From the NCBI GenBank assembly GCA_965250195.1, contig OZ252295.1, forward strand, positions 1,736,001-1,800,000: 64,000 nt of DNA. Direction: 5' to 3'. Made by a program: the position numbers and the translations under genes. The notes beneath the pieces are model-generated. The model was not told where the DNA came from. It ran no database searches and worked only from the letters and a program-made list of their open reading frames with translations. This DNA comes from CAUZIR01 sp965250195. Its GTDB lineage: Bacteria; Chloroflexota; Dehalococcoidia; Lucifugimonadales; UBA2962. The first letter of the stretch is position 1, and each line of letters starts with the position of its first letter. This document shows, piece after piece, positions 27,085 through 36,028 of the stretch.

Positions 27085-27621
27085 TTAGGAAATGGCCTGG
27101 GAGCTGGGGAAACCCAACTGGGCGGCGAGTCCTCGGCGCTGCCTATCGCAGTCCCTGAGCGCCGTCTTAAGGCGCTCCTCCTCGGTCACGTCCATGTAGT
27201 AGCCGATGGCGGCACGATTGCCTCCGTAGTAGAAAAAGCCGATGCCGCCGACGATCCAGCGGATGTCGCCGCTGCGGGTGCGGATGCGGAATTTGTATGG
27301 AGCCTTGCGGCGGCCGCGCAGCATCGCGGTGGCGTCCCGGCGCACCTTCTCTTTGTCGCCATGCACCACCAAGAACAGCGGCTCCTTGCCGATCAGTTCG
27401 CCGTGCGGGTAGCCGGTGCCCTCCTGAAAGTAGAGGTTGGTCAGGCTGAAGACACCGTCGTCGACTACATACACGCCAATAGGGGAGTTGGCGAACATCG
27501 ACAGGAAGAGCTGCGAGGCGAGCGAATCGAAATCGGCGTGCTCACCGCGCAGCCGGTCCAAATCGAGCGCGCCCGCTGTGTCCATGGCCCTAACCGGCCC
27601 CTTTGCCTGCCCGAACTTCAC
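27085..27621 (-). CDS. PAS-domain protein
   Basis: A 178-residue protein made of one PAS domain (ANSPIGVYVVDDGVFSLTNLYFQEGTGY, then YKFRIRTRSGDIRWIVGGIGFFYYGG and IGYYMDVTEEERLK). There is no kinase, GGDEF or DNA-binding output domain, so it may sense or dimerise with a partner. The start is GTG directly after the upstream gene's TAG; ATG at codon 13 is an alternative. Confidence 0.82.
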   Translation of the reverse strand: MKFGQAKGPVRAMDTAGALDLDRLRGEHADFDSLASQLFLSMFANSPIGVYVVDDGVFSLTNLYFQEGTGYPHGELIGKEPLFLVVHGDKEKVRRDATAMLRGRRKAPYKFRIRTRSGDIRWIVGGIGFFYYGGNRAAIGYYMDVTEEERLKTALRDCDRQRRGLAAQLGFPSSQAIS

Positions 27622-28101
27622 CTACCAGAACTTCCACCAGGGCGGAGGCGCCTCTTCGGCGACTGGTGCGGCGGGTTCGTCGGTATCTACCGATCCGACG
27701 CCCGGTATGGAGGCGAAGATCTTCGGGTCTAGCTCGGCAAGCAGCGTGACCTGGTCGTGATCGAAATGCAGCGAGACCGTCTGGTCGATGGTCGCGTGCT
27801 TCATCGCGACCTTGCCGGGCGCCCCGTCCATGGCCGTTTGGAACTCGTCGGCGACCTGCTTGGCCATGTCCTTATCCATCGAGAGCCACGCCAGCAGACG
27901 AGACTCGGAAAGCCCGGCCATCTCCTCGTCGGACAATTCGACCTCTGCCCGGAAGATGCTCCCCAGACTTTCGCTGCGGGCCCCAGCGTCGAGCGCGTGA
28001 ATCTGGGTGAAGCGCTCGGCCATCTGGGCCGTCCGGTCATCCTCCGACAGCGCCGCCAGTTTGTTCCAATCCGCCGAACCTGAATCGGTCGATTTCGCCA
28101 T
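27622..28101 (-). CDS. Conserved-looking hypothetical acidic protein
   Basis: 159 residues, not recognised. The N-terminal two thirds is predicted helical and acidic (ELSDEEMAGLSESRLLAWLSMDKDMAKQVA), and a Pro/Ala/Glu linker ends in the aromatic tail PPPWWKFW. No signal peptide is seen. It directly precedes the PAS gene with no spacer, so the two probably act together. Confidence 0.6.
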   Translation of the reverse strand: MAKSTDSGSADWNKLAALSEDDRTAQMAERFTQIHALDAGARSESLGSIFRAEVELSDEEMAGLSESRLLAWLSMDKDMAKQVADEFQTAMDGAPGKVAMKHATIDQTVSLHFDHDQVTLLAELDPKIFASIPGVGSVDTDEPAAPVAEEAPPPWWKFW

Positions 28102-28253
28102 GTCGGCCTCCCGTATTCACTTGCCGCTTTGAGGCGGGCCGTGTCGAATTGTGGGAATATTACCATGCGTGCCGGTGGCACCGGCATCTAGGCCGCGAAA
28201 CTTGCATCCAACGTTGCGGACGCTGAAGGAGCTGTAGGAGATGAGTCTAAAAA

Positions 28254-28574
28254 ATGCAGATCAACCTCACGCCTGAGGCGCTCGACGCCATCCGCCGCCG
28301 CGGCGGCTCGGCCGCCATCGACTTCATCCCCCCCATCGGCTGAGGTGGCAAGCCCGAGGTGTCGGTCGACACCTACCTGAGGGGCAAGAACCTCGGCGCA
28401 TACGCCACCATCAGGATCGAAGCCGAGAGCGACGACCCGATAAAGGTCCTCGTATCCCAGAAGATGGCCCAGTGGGCGAGCGACGTGGCTATCGGCATTC
28501 GCAAGTTCCTCATCTGGGAGTCTTTCGACATCCAGGTCGTCCCGGTGCATGCACACGCCCCCGGCATCACCTGA
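28254..28574 (+). CDS. Probable selenoprotein, HesB-like / CC-Se motif family (in-frame UGA)
   Basis: One frame runs from ATG 28254 to TGA 28572-28574 and is interrupted only by TGA at 28341-28343 (codon 30). The context is IDFIPPIG-U-GGKPEVSVDTYLRG. Read through, it is 106 residues with a beta-rich start, a single Sec, and IRKFLIWESFDIQVV at the end, resembling small HesB-like selenoproteins. Just after the UGA lies a perfect hairpin (28357-28374) with a GGTC loop. GGAG at 28237-28240 may be the ribosome site. The minus-strand frame here has no domain. Alternatives are a nonsense mutation or an assembly error. Confidence 0.72.
28357..28374 (+). promoter_or_regulatory. Bacterial SECIS-like hairpin
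   Basis: AGGTGTC (28357-28363) pairs perfectly with GACACCT (28368-28374) around a GGTC loop. The loop GGU begins 21 nt after the UGA. E. coli fdhF places its AGGUCU loop at nearly the same distance, and SelB reads that GGU. It is inside the coding frame, as bacterial SECIS elements are. Confidence 0.7.
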
Positions 28575-28621
28575 AAGCACTAGCCTCAGGCCGTTGGCCT
28601 TTTTCAACTCACTGAAGCGGG

Positions 28622-28643
28622 CCGGGTTAAAATTCGAACCCGG
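28622..28643 (+). other. Hairpin abutting the rsmI start codon
   Basis: CCGGGTT (28622-28628) and AACCCGG (28637-28643) form a 7-bp stem ending two bases before the rsmI ATG, with no separate ribosome site visible. A TAAAAT -10-like box (28628-28633) lies in the loop, so the repeat could be DNA-level rather than RNA-level. Confidence 0.4.
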
Positions 28644-28645
28644 TC

Positions 28646-29464
28646 ATGCACACCCTTCACGTAGTCGCCACCCCCATAGGCAACCTTGACGATGTCTCGG
28701 CCCGCACGCTTAGCGTCCTCGGCTCGGTAGGCCTCATCGCCGCTGAAGACACCCGCGACACCCGCCGTCTGCTCAGCCGTCACGGCATCTCGGCCAGGGT
28801 CACGAGCTACCACCGGCATAGCAGGCCGTCCAAGGCCGCTGGGTTGCTGACAGCACTTGAAAGAACCGACGTCGCCCTGGTCTGCGATGCGGGCACACCC
28901 GGCATTAACGACGCGGCCAGCGAACTCGTGCGAGCGGCGGCGGACGCCGGTGCCGAGGTCGTCGCCGTGCCCGGCCCGTCCGCCGTCACCGCCGCCATCT
29001 CGATCTCCGGGATGGACATGGACGGATTCGTCTTTCTCGGCTTCCTCCCGAGAGCCAAGGCCGAGCGCAAGCGGCTGCTCGCCGGGCGGACCGACGAACC
29101 CCTTGCACTCGTCGCACTTGAAACCCCGCATCGGCTGCGCGCCGCCCTTGCCGACATGCTCTCTGTACTGGGCGATCGAAATATCTCGGTATGTAGAGAG
29201 CTGACCAAGCTGCACGAAGAGGTTTTTCGAGGTCTCATATCGGCGGCGCTGGAGCACTTCGCCGAGCCTCGCGGCGAGTTCACGCTGGTTATCGCAGGCG
29301 CGGCCGAGCGCGTCGCCGATTCCGCGAAGCTCGAAGCCGAGGCGATCGCCTTGCTGGCGAAACTGCGGGCGCAAGGGGTGAGCGGCCGTGACGCCGCAGC
29401 CGAAGTGGCCGACATCACCGGCCTGCCCAAGCGTCGCGTCTACGAAATGTGGCGGTCCGGGTGA
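28646..29464 (+). CDS. rsmI: 16S rRNA C1402 2'-O-ribose methyltransferase
   Basis: A 272-residue RsmI/YraL: LHVVATPIGNLDDVSARTL, LIAAEDTRDTRRLL, LVCDAGTPGINDA, AVPGPSAVTAAIS, GFLPR and ELTKLHEE. These are the tetrapyrrole-methylase-fold SAM and active-site blocks. It modifies 16S rRNA with SAM. It lies directly upstream of metG. Confidence 0.95.
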   Translation: MHTLHVVATPIGNLDDVSARTLSVLGSVGLIAAEDTRDTRRLLSRHGISARVTSYHRHSRPSKAAGLLTALERTDVALVCDAGTPGINDAASELVRAAADAGAEVVAVPGPSAVTAAISISGMDMDGFVFLGFLPRAKAERKRLLAGRTDEPLALVALETPHRLRAALADMLSVLGDRNISVCRELTKLHEEVFRGLISAALEHFAEPRGEFTLVIAGAAERVADSAKLEAEAIALLAKLRAQGVSGRDAAAEVADITGLPKRRVYEMWRSG

Positions 29465-29528
29465 TACCATTTCCGACTGAGTAGCGGGCGGGTCGCATGG
29501 CGGCCCGGCCGGTGGCTCAACACACTCG

Positions 29529-31244
29529 ATGCCTAGCGAAAAACCGGAAAAAATACTCGTCGCCGTAGCCTGGCCCTATGCCAACGGCTCCATCCATATC
29601 GGCCACGTTGCGGGCACCTACCTGCCGGCCGACATCTTCGCCCGCTACCATCGCAAAAAGGGCAGTGATGTGCTGATGGTCTCCGGGGCCGACGCTCACG
29701 GGACGCCGGTGACGCTCGAAGCCGAGAGTCGAGGAGTGGAACCGGAGCAGATAGCCGAAGGCTACCTCGCCGAGTTCCTCGACAACTGGGAGCGCCTGGG
29801 CATCAGCTTTGATCTGTTCACCTCTACACACACGGACAACCATGCGGCCGTGTCTCAGGACATGTTCAGTGCGTTAAAACGCAATGGCTACGTCTATGAG
29901 GCCACCACACTCCAGCCCTACAGCGAGGTGGACAAGCGCTTCCTCGCCGACCGCTACGTCGAGGGCACGTGCCCCCACTGTGCCTACGGCAAGGCACGGG
30001 GTGACCAGTGCGAAAACTGCGGCCGCACCCTGGACGCCAAAGACCTTATCGACATTCGCAGCCGGGTCTCCGGCGACGTGCCGGTGTTCAAGGAAACGAC
30101 CCACTATTTCTTCAAACTATCGGCCTTCCAAAGTCAGCTAGAGCGGTGGATGTCTCAGGACAAAGACCACTGGCGAGCCAACGTCCTGAACTTCACCCGT
30201 GGCTTCCTTGAGGGGGGCCTCGAGGATCGGCCCATCACTCGCGATATCGAGTGGGGCGTGGCGCTTCCCCCTGTTGCGGCCGGTGGGGGCGATGCGATCG
30301 AGCAGGCCGACCGCAAGCGGCTGTACGTCTGGTTCGAGGCAGTCATCGGCTACCTGTCGGCGTCCAAAGAGTGGGCCCAAAACGGCGGCGACCCCGACGC
30401 CTGGGAGGGCTTTTGGACCGGCGACGCCCGCGCCTACCACTTCATGGGCAAAGACAACATCACCTTCCACACCATCCTCTGGCCTGCCATGCTGCTCGGT
30501 TACGGGGGGCTAAACCTGCCTCACGACGTACCGGCGAACGAATTTTTGAACATGGAAGGGTTCAAGCTTTCGACCTCCGGCAACTGGGCCGTTTGGCTGC
30601 CGGACTACCTCGACCGCTACGAGCCCGACCCTCTGCGCTACGTGGTGGCGGCGAACATGCCGGAGAGTTCGGACTCCGACTTCTCCTGGCGCGAGTACGT
30701 GCGGGCCAACAACGATGAGTTGGTCGCCACCTGGGGCAACCTCGTGCACCGGGTCCTGACCATGAGTGCGCGTAATTTTGACGAAACCGTGCCTGCTCCG
30801 TCCGGCGACAAGCAGGACACCGAAGGCGAAGCCCTGCTCGCCGCGACGAAAATGTTGCCCGAGCAGGTCGCCTCCGACATCGGCGCCGCGCAGTTTCGGC
30901 GTGGGCTGGAGCGGTCGATGGCCCTGGCCAAGCAGGCCAATCGTTATGTCGAGAACCGGGCGCCCTGGAAGATGGTCAAGAGTGATCGAGACCATGCCGC
31001 GACCACGCTGTGGACGGTCCTGTCCGTAGTAAATTGCCTCAAAACGACGCTATACCCGTACCTGCCGTTCACCTGCCAAAAGCTACACGAGATGTTGGGC
31101 CTCGATGGGCGGATCGAAGATGAACCCTGGGACTGGAGCGAGAGCGAGATGAAGCCGGGCGCCGCACTGCAAAGCCCGAGCCCCCTGTTCAGGAAACTCG
31201 ACGAATCGGTCGTGGAGCACGAGGTGGCCAGGCTTGGCGCTTGA
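29529..31244 (+). CDS. metG: Methionyl-tRNA synthetase
   Basis: A 571-residue class I synthetase: WPYANGSIHIGHVAGTYLPADIFARY (HIGH), zinc knuckle CPHCAYGKARGDQCENC near residue 148, and KLSTS at about 346-350 standing in for KMSKS as in many MetRS. It ends without the C-terminal tRNA-binding (EMAP) domain, so it is the short form. Its end overlaps the polyprenyl synthase gene by 11 nt. Confidence 0.96.
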   Translation: MPSEKPEKILVAVAWPYANGSIHIGHVAGTYLPADIFARYHRKKGSDVLMVSGADAHGTPVTLEAESRGVEPEQIAEGYLAEFLDNWERLGISFDLFTSTHTDNHAAVSQDMFSALKRNGYVYEATTLQPYSEVDKRFLADRYVEGTCPHCAYGKARGDQCENCGRTLDAKDLIDIRSRVSGDVPVFKETTHYFFKLSAFQSQLERWMSQDKDHWRANVLNFTRGFLEGGLEDRPITRDIEWGVALPPVAAGGGDAIEQADRKRLYVWFEAVIGYLSASKEWAQNGGDPDAWEGFWTGDARAYHFMGKDNITFHTILWPAMLLGYGGLNLPHDVPANEFLNMEGFKLSTSGNWAVWLPDYLDRYEPDPLRYVVAANMPESSDSDFSWREYVRANNDELVATWGNLVHRVLTMSARNFDETVPAPSGDKQDTEGEALLAATKMLPEQVASDIGAAQFRRGLERSMALAKQANRYVENRAPWKMVKSDRDHAATTLWTVLSVVNCLKTTLYPYLPFTCQKLHEMLGLDGRIEDEPWDWSESEMKPGAALQSPSPLFRKLDESVVEHEVARLGA

Positions 31245-32229
31245 CCAACCCGCCGTCACGGCTCCCGACCTGACCGTCGTCTATGCGCCTGTAGCAGAGG
31301 GACTGAAGCGCGTGGAAGCCCGGCTCACCGAGCTTGGGGAGGGGAAATTCTCCTACCTCACCGAGCCGTTGGACCACATGCTGGAGTCCATCGGCAAGAT
31401 GATGCGGCCCGCGGTCACACTGCTGTCCGCCGGGTTCCACCCGAATGACGGTAGGCATGCCGAGATAATGGCGGGCGCCGTCGAGTTGTTACACGTCGCC
31501 ACCCTGATCCACGACGACACCGTCGACGACTCGGACCTGCGCAGGGGTCGAGCGACCGTGGCCAATCTATGGGGCCGCGACGCCGCTGTGGTGGTGGGCG
31601 ACTATATCTTCGCAGCGTCTGCAACCTTCGTATGCGACACGGGAAACATACGGGTCATCCGCCGCTTCGCAGAGACCATAATGGAGCTTTCCAAGGGCCA
31701 ACTGTACGAAATGGCGAACGCCTACCGGGCCGACCAGGACATGGAAAGCTACCTGGACCGCATCTATAACAAGACCGCCTCGCTCTTTGCCACCGCGGCA
31801 GAGTCCGGTGCCGTTTTAAGCGGTGCGGACGAACGCAAGGTGCGGGCGCTGCGGGACTACGGTTACAACCTGGGCATGGCCTTCCAGATCATTGACGACG
31901 TCCTCGACGTGCGAGGCAGCAGGGACCAGGTCGGCAAGCCCGTCGGCAACGACCTGCTCCAGGGCGTCATCACCCTGCCCATGCTAATGTTCATGAAAAT
32001 GCACCCGGCCGACACGTCCATTGCCGAGTTCTTTGCCAACCCCGATTACCGCGAGCCCGCCGTGCGTGCGATCGAGGCAGCCCGCGCGCCCGAGGTAATC
32101 GAGGCGGCCTTCGCATTCGCCCACGAGAAGTGCGACGAGGCTCGCCAGGCGCTCACCGCGCTCCCGGACACAACCGAGCGCCGGTCGCTAATGGGACTTA
32201 TCGACTACGTCATCGCCAGAGACAGATAG
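31234..32229 (+). CDS. Polyprenyl diphosphate synthase (trans-prenyltransferase)
   Basis: A 331-residue all-alpha prenyltransferase. The first Asp-rich motif is LIHDDTVDDSDLRRG (about 93-102), the second is AFQIIDDVLD (about 216-223), with KMMRPAVTLLSAG before and GNDLLQGVITLPML after. It probably makes a long (C40-C50) chain for quinones. The start is TTG 31234, coupled to metG. Confidence 0.93.
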   Translation: MALDQPAVTAPDLTVVYAPVAEGLKRVEARLTELGEGKFSYLTEPLDHMLESIGKMMRPAVTLLSAGFHPNDGRHAEIMAGAVELLHVATLIHDDTVDDSDLRRGRATVANLWGRDAAVVVGDYIFAASATFVCDTGNIRVIRRFAETIMELSKGQLYEMANAYRADQDMESYLDRIYNKTASLFATAAESGAVLSGADERKVRALRDYGYNLGMAFQIIDDVLDVRGSRDQVGKPVGNDLLQGVITLPMLMFMKMHPADTSIAEFFANPDYREPAVRAIEAARAPEVIEAAFAFAHEKCDEARQALTALPDTTERRSLMGLIDYVIARDR

Positions 32230-32290
32230 CTCTCCGCTCACGGGGTTCGCTCCAGGGCTCTTCGGCCCTTGGCCTCATCGCTTTAGCTGA
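32228..32290 (+). repeat. Intergenic repeat, copy D
   Basis: TCTCCGCTC, then CCAGGGCTCTTCGGCCC and TTGGCCTCATCGCTTTAGCT (core 32252-32286). GGGC...GCCC can pair as a short hairpin around TCTTCG. It lies between two convergent genes. Confidence 0.7.
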
Positions 32291-32603
32291 TAACCGATTT
32301 CGGTGTTGCGTGCAGGCGGGATATGACCGAGCGCTCTCGCTCTAGCATCTCGGCCACCTGTGGGGCGATGTTCGTCTCCCACTCCTGCGTTTCGTAGGCC
32401 GCCTTGTACAGGCGTTCGCGCTCAGCTTCGTCCTCGAACCGCCGGATCCACACGTAATGGTCGGCGTCCTCCTCGTCGGTGAACGAGCCCACCACCACCA
32501 TCCCTTTGGACACCTGGTAGGGGATTATCGTCTCGTCCATATACCGGGCCCACTCGTCCCGCTTGCCCGGTTTGCACCAGTACTGTCTCAGCTCAAATAG
32601 CAA
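32283..32603 (-). CDS. NIPSNAP family protein
   Basis: A 106-residue dimeric alpha/beta-barrel protein: MLFELRQYWCKPGKRDEWARYMDE, VVVGSFTDEEDADHYVWIRRFEDEAERERL. The TTG start at 32603 follows a strong aggagg ribosome site on the minus strand. Function in bacteria is unknown. Confidence 0.88.
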   Translation of the reverse strand: MLFELRQYWCKPGKRDEWARYMDETIIPYQVSKGMVVVGSFTDEEDADHYVWIRRFEDEAERERLYKAAYETQEWETNIAPQVAEMLERERSVISRLHATPKSVIS

Positions 32604-32650
32604 CTTACCCTCCTAAGCTTTTTACTGCGCTTGCACGGTGGAGTTGAGGC

Positions 32651-33742
32651 TTAGCCCGAGTAGAACAGCGCCACAGAGGCGCCGATGTATGCCGCAATTA
32701 AGATAAGGGCTTCCGGCTTCGCCCATCTCCTGACTCCGCTCAGGTCGGCACCGACCTTACCCGCACCGACCCGATCGGCCCTGCGGGTCCGAAGCACCAG
32801 TGCTGCCACCACCACCGCCGTCATGGCAATGGCGATAACCGCCGTATAGCCGTGCGAAGGCGAGATGGCCGCCCAGATAGTCCCGTCCGTTAAGGCAAGT
32901 TCGTTCGCCGAGAGAATGAAGCCCATGTTGAAAAGGTTCGAGCCCAGGAGATTCCCCACCGCCAGTTCCGGTAAGCCCAGCCGCAGCGCGGCCAGCGACG
33001 TGGCCAGCTCCGGTAGGGACGTGCTGATGGCGAGGAATTGCGTGCCCACGAACGACTCGTCCCAGCCCAGCCGATCAGCCAGCCCGTCCCCAGCGTACGA
33101 GAGCCAGACCGAACTGGCGATCACTACTAGTGCAGAAGCGATATAGAGCCCAACTGCGGGTCCGAGCGCCCCTCCTGACTCGCCATTCGCGACATCATCG
33201 ATTTCGTAATCGGGGCTCCCGTTATCGTCGGGACTTGGCGCGGCAATGTCTTGACTCTTCTCGGAGCGATAGATGGCAAACGTGGCGAACAGGAAAAATG
33301 CGAACAGCACGCCGGTGAGCGGACTGGCGTACCACTCGCCCATCGCCGCCGTCTGGTGGTGGACGAACACCGAGACCGCGCCGATTCCAATCACGCCCGT
33401 CCCGAGCAGGGCCACCAGCAGCGGTGCGCGCGAGACCGAGCCCAGAAGTGGCCCGTTCCGCCAGACCATGTCCGCAATGCCGATAATGAAAATGTTGACC
33501 AGATTACTGCCGAAAGCGGACCCCGCCGCCAGGTCGGGCGAGTCCTGCAGCGAAATCGCGCTTATCCCCGTGCCCAACTCCGGGAGCGATGTGGCCGTCG
33601 CCAGCAGCACGATGCCCGCGAACGTATGGCCCAGGCCCGTGCGCCGGGCGATGACGTCCGAAGACCGTGCCAGGTAGCGAGCGCCGCCCAGAATAAGGAC
33701 TGCGGCGCCCAGGAGCTGGAGCCACAGGAGCGCGGTCGACAA
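32651..33742 (-). CDS. Sodium/calcium exchanger-family (CaCA) antiporter
   Basis: A 363-residue membrane protein with about ten helices and the two inverted alpha repeats: GIVLLATATSLPELGTGISAI...GSAFGSNLVNIF and FVGTQFLAISTSLPELATSLAA...VGNLLGSNLFNM. Both keep the ion-binding Glu. The central loop is acidic. The start is TTG 33742, 3 nt after the pyruvate kinase stop, so it is co-transcribed with pyk. Confidence 0.92.
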   Translation of the reverse strand: MSTALLWLQLLGAAVLILGGARYLARSSDVIARRTGLGHTFAGIVLLATATSLPELGTGISAISLQDSPDLAAGSAFGSNLVNIFIIGIADMVWRNGPLLGSVSRAPLLVALLGTGVIGIGAVSVFVHHQTAAMGEWYASPLTGVLFAFFLFATFAIYRSEKSQDIAAPSPDDNGSPDYEIDDVANGESGGALGPAVGLYIASALVVIASSVWLSYAGDGLADRLGWDESFVGTQFLAISTSLPELATSLAALRLGLPELAVGNLLGSNLFNMGFILSANELALTDGTIWAAISPSHGYTAVIAIAMTAVVVAALVLRTRRADRVGAGKVGADLSGVRRWAKPEALILIAAYIGASVALFYSG

Positions 33743-33745
33743 CGG

Positions 33746-35224
33746 CTAGTCTACCGACAGAACCCTGAGCAAATTGGTGCCGCCCGGCACGCCGATCGGC
33801 AGTCCCGCCACCAGCACCACGAGCGTACCGGAGCCGACCCCGGACACTTTAATGGCCTCTTCCTGTACCCGCACGAAAAAGTCGTCAAGGTCGCGCACCG
33901 GCGTAGTCGTTACCGGCAGCACGCCCCAGTTCAGGGTCAGGGCTCGCTGGGTATCTTCAGAAGGCGTCAGCGCCAGGATCTGGGCCGAGGGCCTGTATTT
34001 CGAGACCCGCCCGGCCGTGCTGCCGGACTCGGTGAACGCCACGATCAGCCCGGCGCCCAGCTGCTGCGCCGTCTGGCAGGCGTTGTAGGCAATGGCGTCG
34101 TCGGTTTGGTTTTCCAGGTCTCGTCGCTTTTCCAGCAGCATCGCCTCGTAGGGGAGGGCGGCTTCAGCTTCGGTTGCAACTTCGGCCATTACGGTTACGG
34201 CTTCGGTGGGGTACTTGCCTATCGACGTCTCACCCGACAGCATGATGGCATCCGAACCGTCGAACACGGCGTTCGCGACATCGGTCACTTCGGCGCGAGT
34301 GGGGGAGGGAGAAGCGATCATCGACTCCAGCATCTGGGTAGCGGTGATGACCACCTTACCGGCCTGGTTGCAGGCACGGATAAGCCGTTTTTGAATCACC
34401 GGCACCTCCGCCAATCTGACCTCGACGCCGAGGTCGCCGCGAGCGACCATAATGCCGTCGCTGGCGGCGAGGATAGACCCGAAATTGGTCACCCCCTCTG
34501 CCATCTCGATCTTCGAGACGATCAGGGACTCGTTGCCCAGTCCCGTGAGAATGTCGCGGGCCGCGCCCACGTCATCAGCGGACGTGACCCCGGAGAGCGC
34601 TACGAAGTCGGCGCTGTGATCGGCCGCAAACGCCAGTGCCGCCCGCGCCGCGTCGTCTGGGAACGGCTGCGACGGGGCGATGCCGGGGATGCTCACGCCC
34701 CGACCCTCCGTTAGGCGGCCGGGCGTCAGCGCCTCGCATATCACGTCCTGCCCGTCGATGCGCATCACCCGCAACTGGATCAGCCCGTCCGAAATCAGGA
34801 CCGGGTTGCCGGGGTCGGCGTCCCGGTGAATGCCGGGCGGGGTTACGCAGACCAGGCTCTGGTTGCCCACCAGTTCCCGGCTCGTAAGGGTTATCTTGTG
34901 TCCTGGCTCAAGCTCGATAACGCCCGGTACCGTCGGTGCGGTGCGGTACTTCGGGCCCGGCACATCCACCATCAGGGCCACAGGCACCCCGACCTGCTGT
35001 GACGCGTCCCTGACGGTCTCAACAGCGCTTGCGTGCAGTTCCGGCGAACCGTGAGAAAGGTTGAGGCGGGCGACGCTCATCCCCGCTCGGATCAGTGACT
35101 CGACGGAGTCCGGCGACTCGACGGTCGGCCCGAGTGTGCAGACGATCTTGGTCCGCGGCCGCGGGTGCTTAGGAAGAGAATTCAGGACCGTCAATGCGGG
35201 TACTAGGCTACTACAGGCAGGCAT
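33746..35224 (-). CDS. pyk: Pyruvate kinase
   Basis: A 492-residue enzyme: RTKIVCTLGPTVESPDSVESLIRAGMSVARLNLSHG, VARGDLGVEV, VITATQMLESMI (the ATP and active-site block) and SGETSIGKYPTEAV. The B domain and C-terminal allosteric domain (AFTESGSTAGRVSKYRP) are complete. It transfers phosphate from PEP to ADP. The start is uncertain; similarity begins about 22 residues in. Confidence 0.95.
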   Translation of the reverse strand: MPACSSLVPALTVLNSLPKHPRPRTKIVCTLGPTVESPDSVESLIRAGMSVARLNLSHGSPELHASAVETVRDASQQVGVPVALMVDVPGPKYRTAPTVPGVIELEPGHKITLTSRELVGNQSLVCVTPPGIHRDADPGNPVLISDGLIQLRVMRIDGQDVICEALTPGRLTEGRGVSIPGIAPSQPFPDDAARAALAFAADHSADFVALSGVTSADDVGAARDILTGLGNESLIVSKIEMAEGVTNFGSILAASDGIMVARGDLGVEVRLAEVPVIQKRLIRACNQAGKVVITATQMLESMIASPSPTRAEVTDVANAVFDGSDAIMLSGETSIGKYPTEAVTVMAEVATEAEAALPYEAMLLEKRRDLENQTDDAIAYNACQTAQQLGAGLIVAFTESGSTAGRVSKYRPSAQILALTPSEDTQRALTLNWGVLPVTTTPVRDLDDFFVRVQEEAIKVSGVGSGTLVVLVAGLPIGVPGGTNLLRVLSVD

Positions 35225-35286
35225 CGGTCACACCTGCGTCTCACCCCACTGTGCGCGGTTTTTGGTTTCGTTTAAAATACACGTCA

Positions 35287-35988
35287 ATGGACGATCTTCG
35301 GGCACTGAGCGAACTGCAGGAAGCGGATCTCCAGCTGCAGGCGTTGGAAAAAGAGATGTCGGAGGTTAGGCGAAAGCTGACCGACGAGGGCGACCTGCCC
35401 AAAATAAAAGGGCAGCTGGTCAAGATCGAGGCCATCCTCGTCGATCGGTCAGCAAAGCACCGTGCGGCTGAGCGAAAGATCGAAGGCCTGGTCGGGTCGA
35501 TAAAGGACATCGACCGACGCCTCTACGACGGCTCCGTCACCAACCTCAAGGAGCTGGACGCCCTGGGCGAGCAGCGCCAGTTCTCGGCCGACCAGAGGGC
35601 CGAGAGCGAAGATGGCCTGCTGGAGTTGATGGTCGAGATCGACGACTTCGAAAGCGCCAGAGACCGTCACGTTCAGGCCATCGAGCGGCTGACCGGCGCC
35701 CGGGAAAAAGAAATCGCCGCGTTGAAGGCCCGGGAACCCCTGCTGGCCGGCGAAATAGCTGATATGACCGGCGACCGGAGCGAGCAGGCGTCTGGGCTGC
35801 CGGCTACTTTGCTCGCCCACTACGAGACCCTGAAAAAGAGCAAGGGTGGCCGGGCCGTCGCCACGCTCGATGGCCACCTGTGCGCCGTCTGCCGCGTAGA
35901 ACTGCCGGTCGGTGACCTGGGCAGGGCGAAAGGCGGACAGGAGGTGGTGCAGTGCAACAGTTGTCGGCGCATCATCTACGCCGGTTAA
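35287..35988 (+). CDS. C4-type zinc-ribbon coiled-coil protein (DUF164)
   Basis: A 233-residue protein: a long coiled coil (LSELQEADLQLQALEKEMSE to about residue 170) and a C-terminal zinc ribbon (CAVCRVELP...VQCNSCRRIIYAG). This is the bacterial DUF164/CT398 family. A TAAAAT box (35273-35278) lies eight bases before the ATG, so the mRNA may be leaderless. Role unknown. Confidence 0.88.
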   Translation: MDDLRALSELQEADLQLQALEKEMSEVRRKLTDEGDLPKIKGQLVKIEAILVDRSAKHRAAERKIEGLVGSIKDIDRRLYDGSVTNLKELDALGEQRQFSADQRAESEDGLLELMVEIDDFESARDRHVQAIERLTGAREKEIAALKAREPLLAGEIADMTGDRSEQASGLPATLLAHYETLKKSKGGRAVATLDGHLCAVCRVELPVGDLGRAKGGQEVVQCNSCRRIIYAG

Positions 35989-36012
35989 TCGCTCCGGCCT
36001 CGTCGCTTAGCT
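35989..36012 (+). repeat. Intergenic repeat, partial copy E
   Basis: tcgctccGGCCTCGTCGCTTAGCT keeps the 3' half of the repeat (GGCCTCATCGCTT). It lies between the zinc-ribbon and recombinase genes. Confidence 0.45.
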
Positions 36013-36028
36013 TTATAGGCGGCCCGGG

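Noticed and set aside
28590..28606. Terminator after the selenoprotein gene (GGCC-GTT-GGCC-TTTTT)
   Set aside because: The stem is only four base pairs; possible but too weak to call.
28188..28607. A 139-residue reverse-strand frame over the selenoprotein region
   Set aside because: No domain or sensible composition; the plus strand explains the DNA better with Sec read-through and a SECIS-like hairpin.
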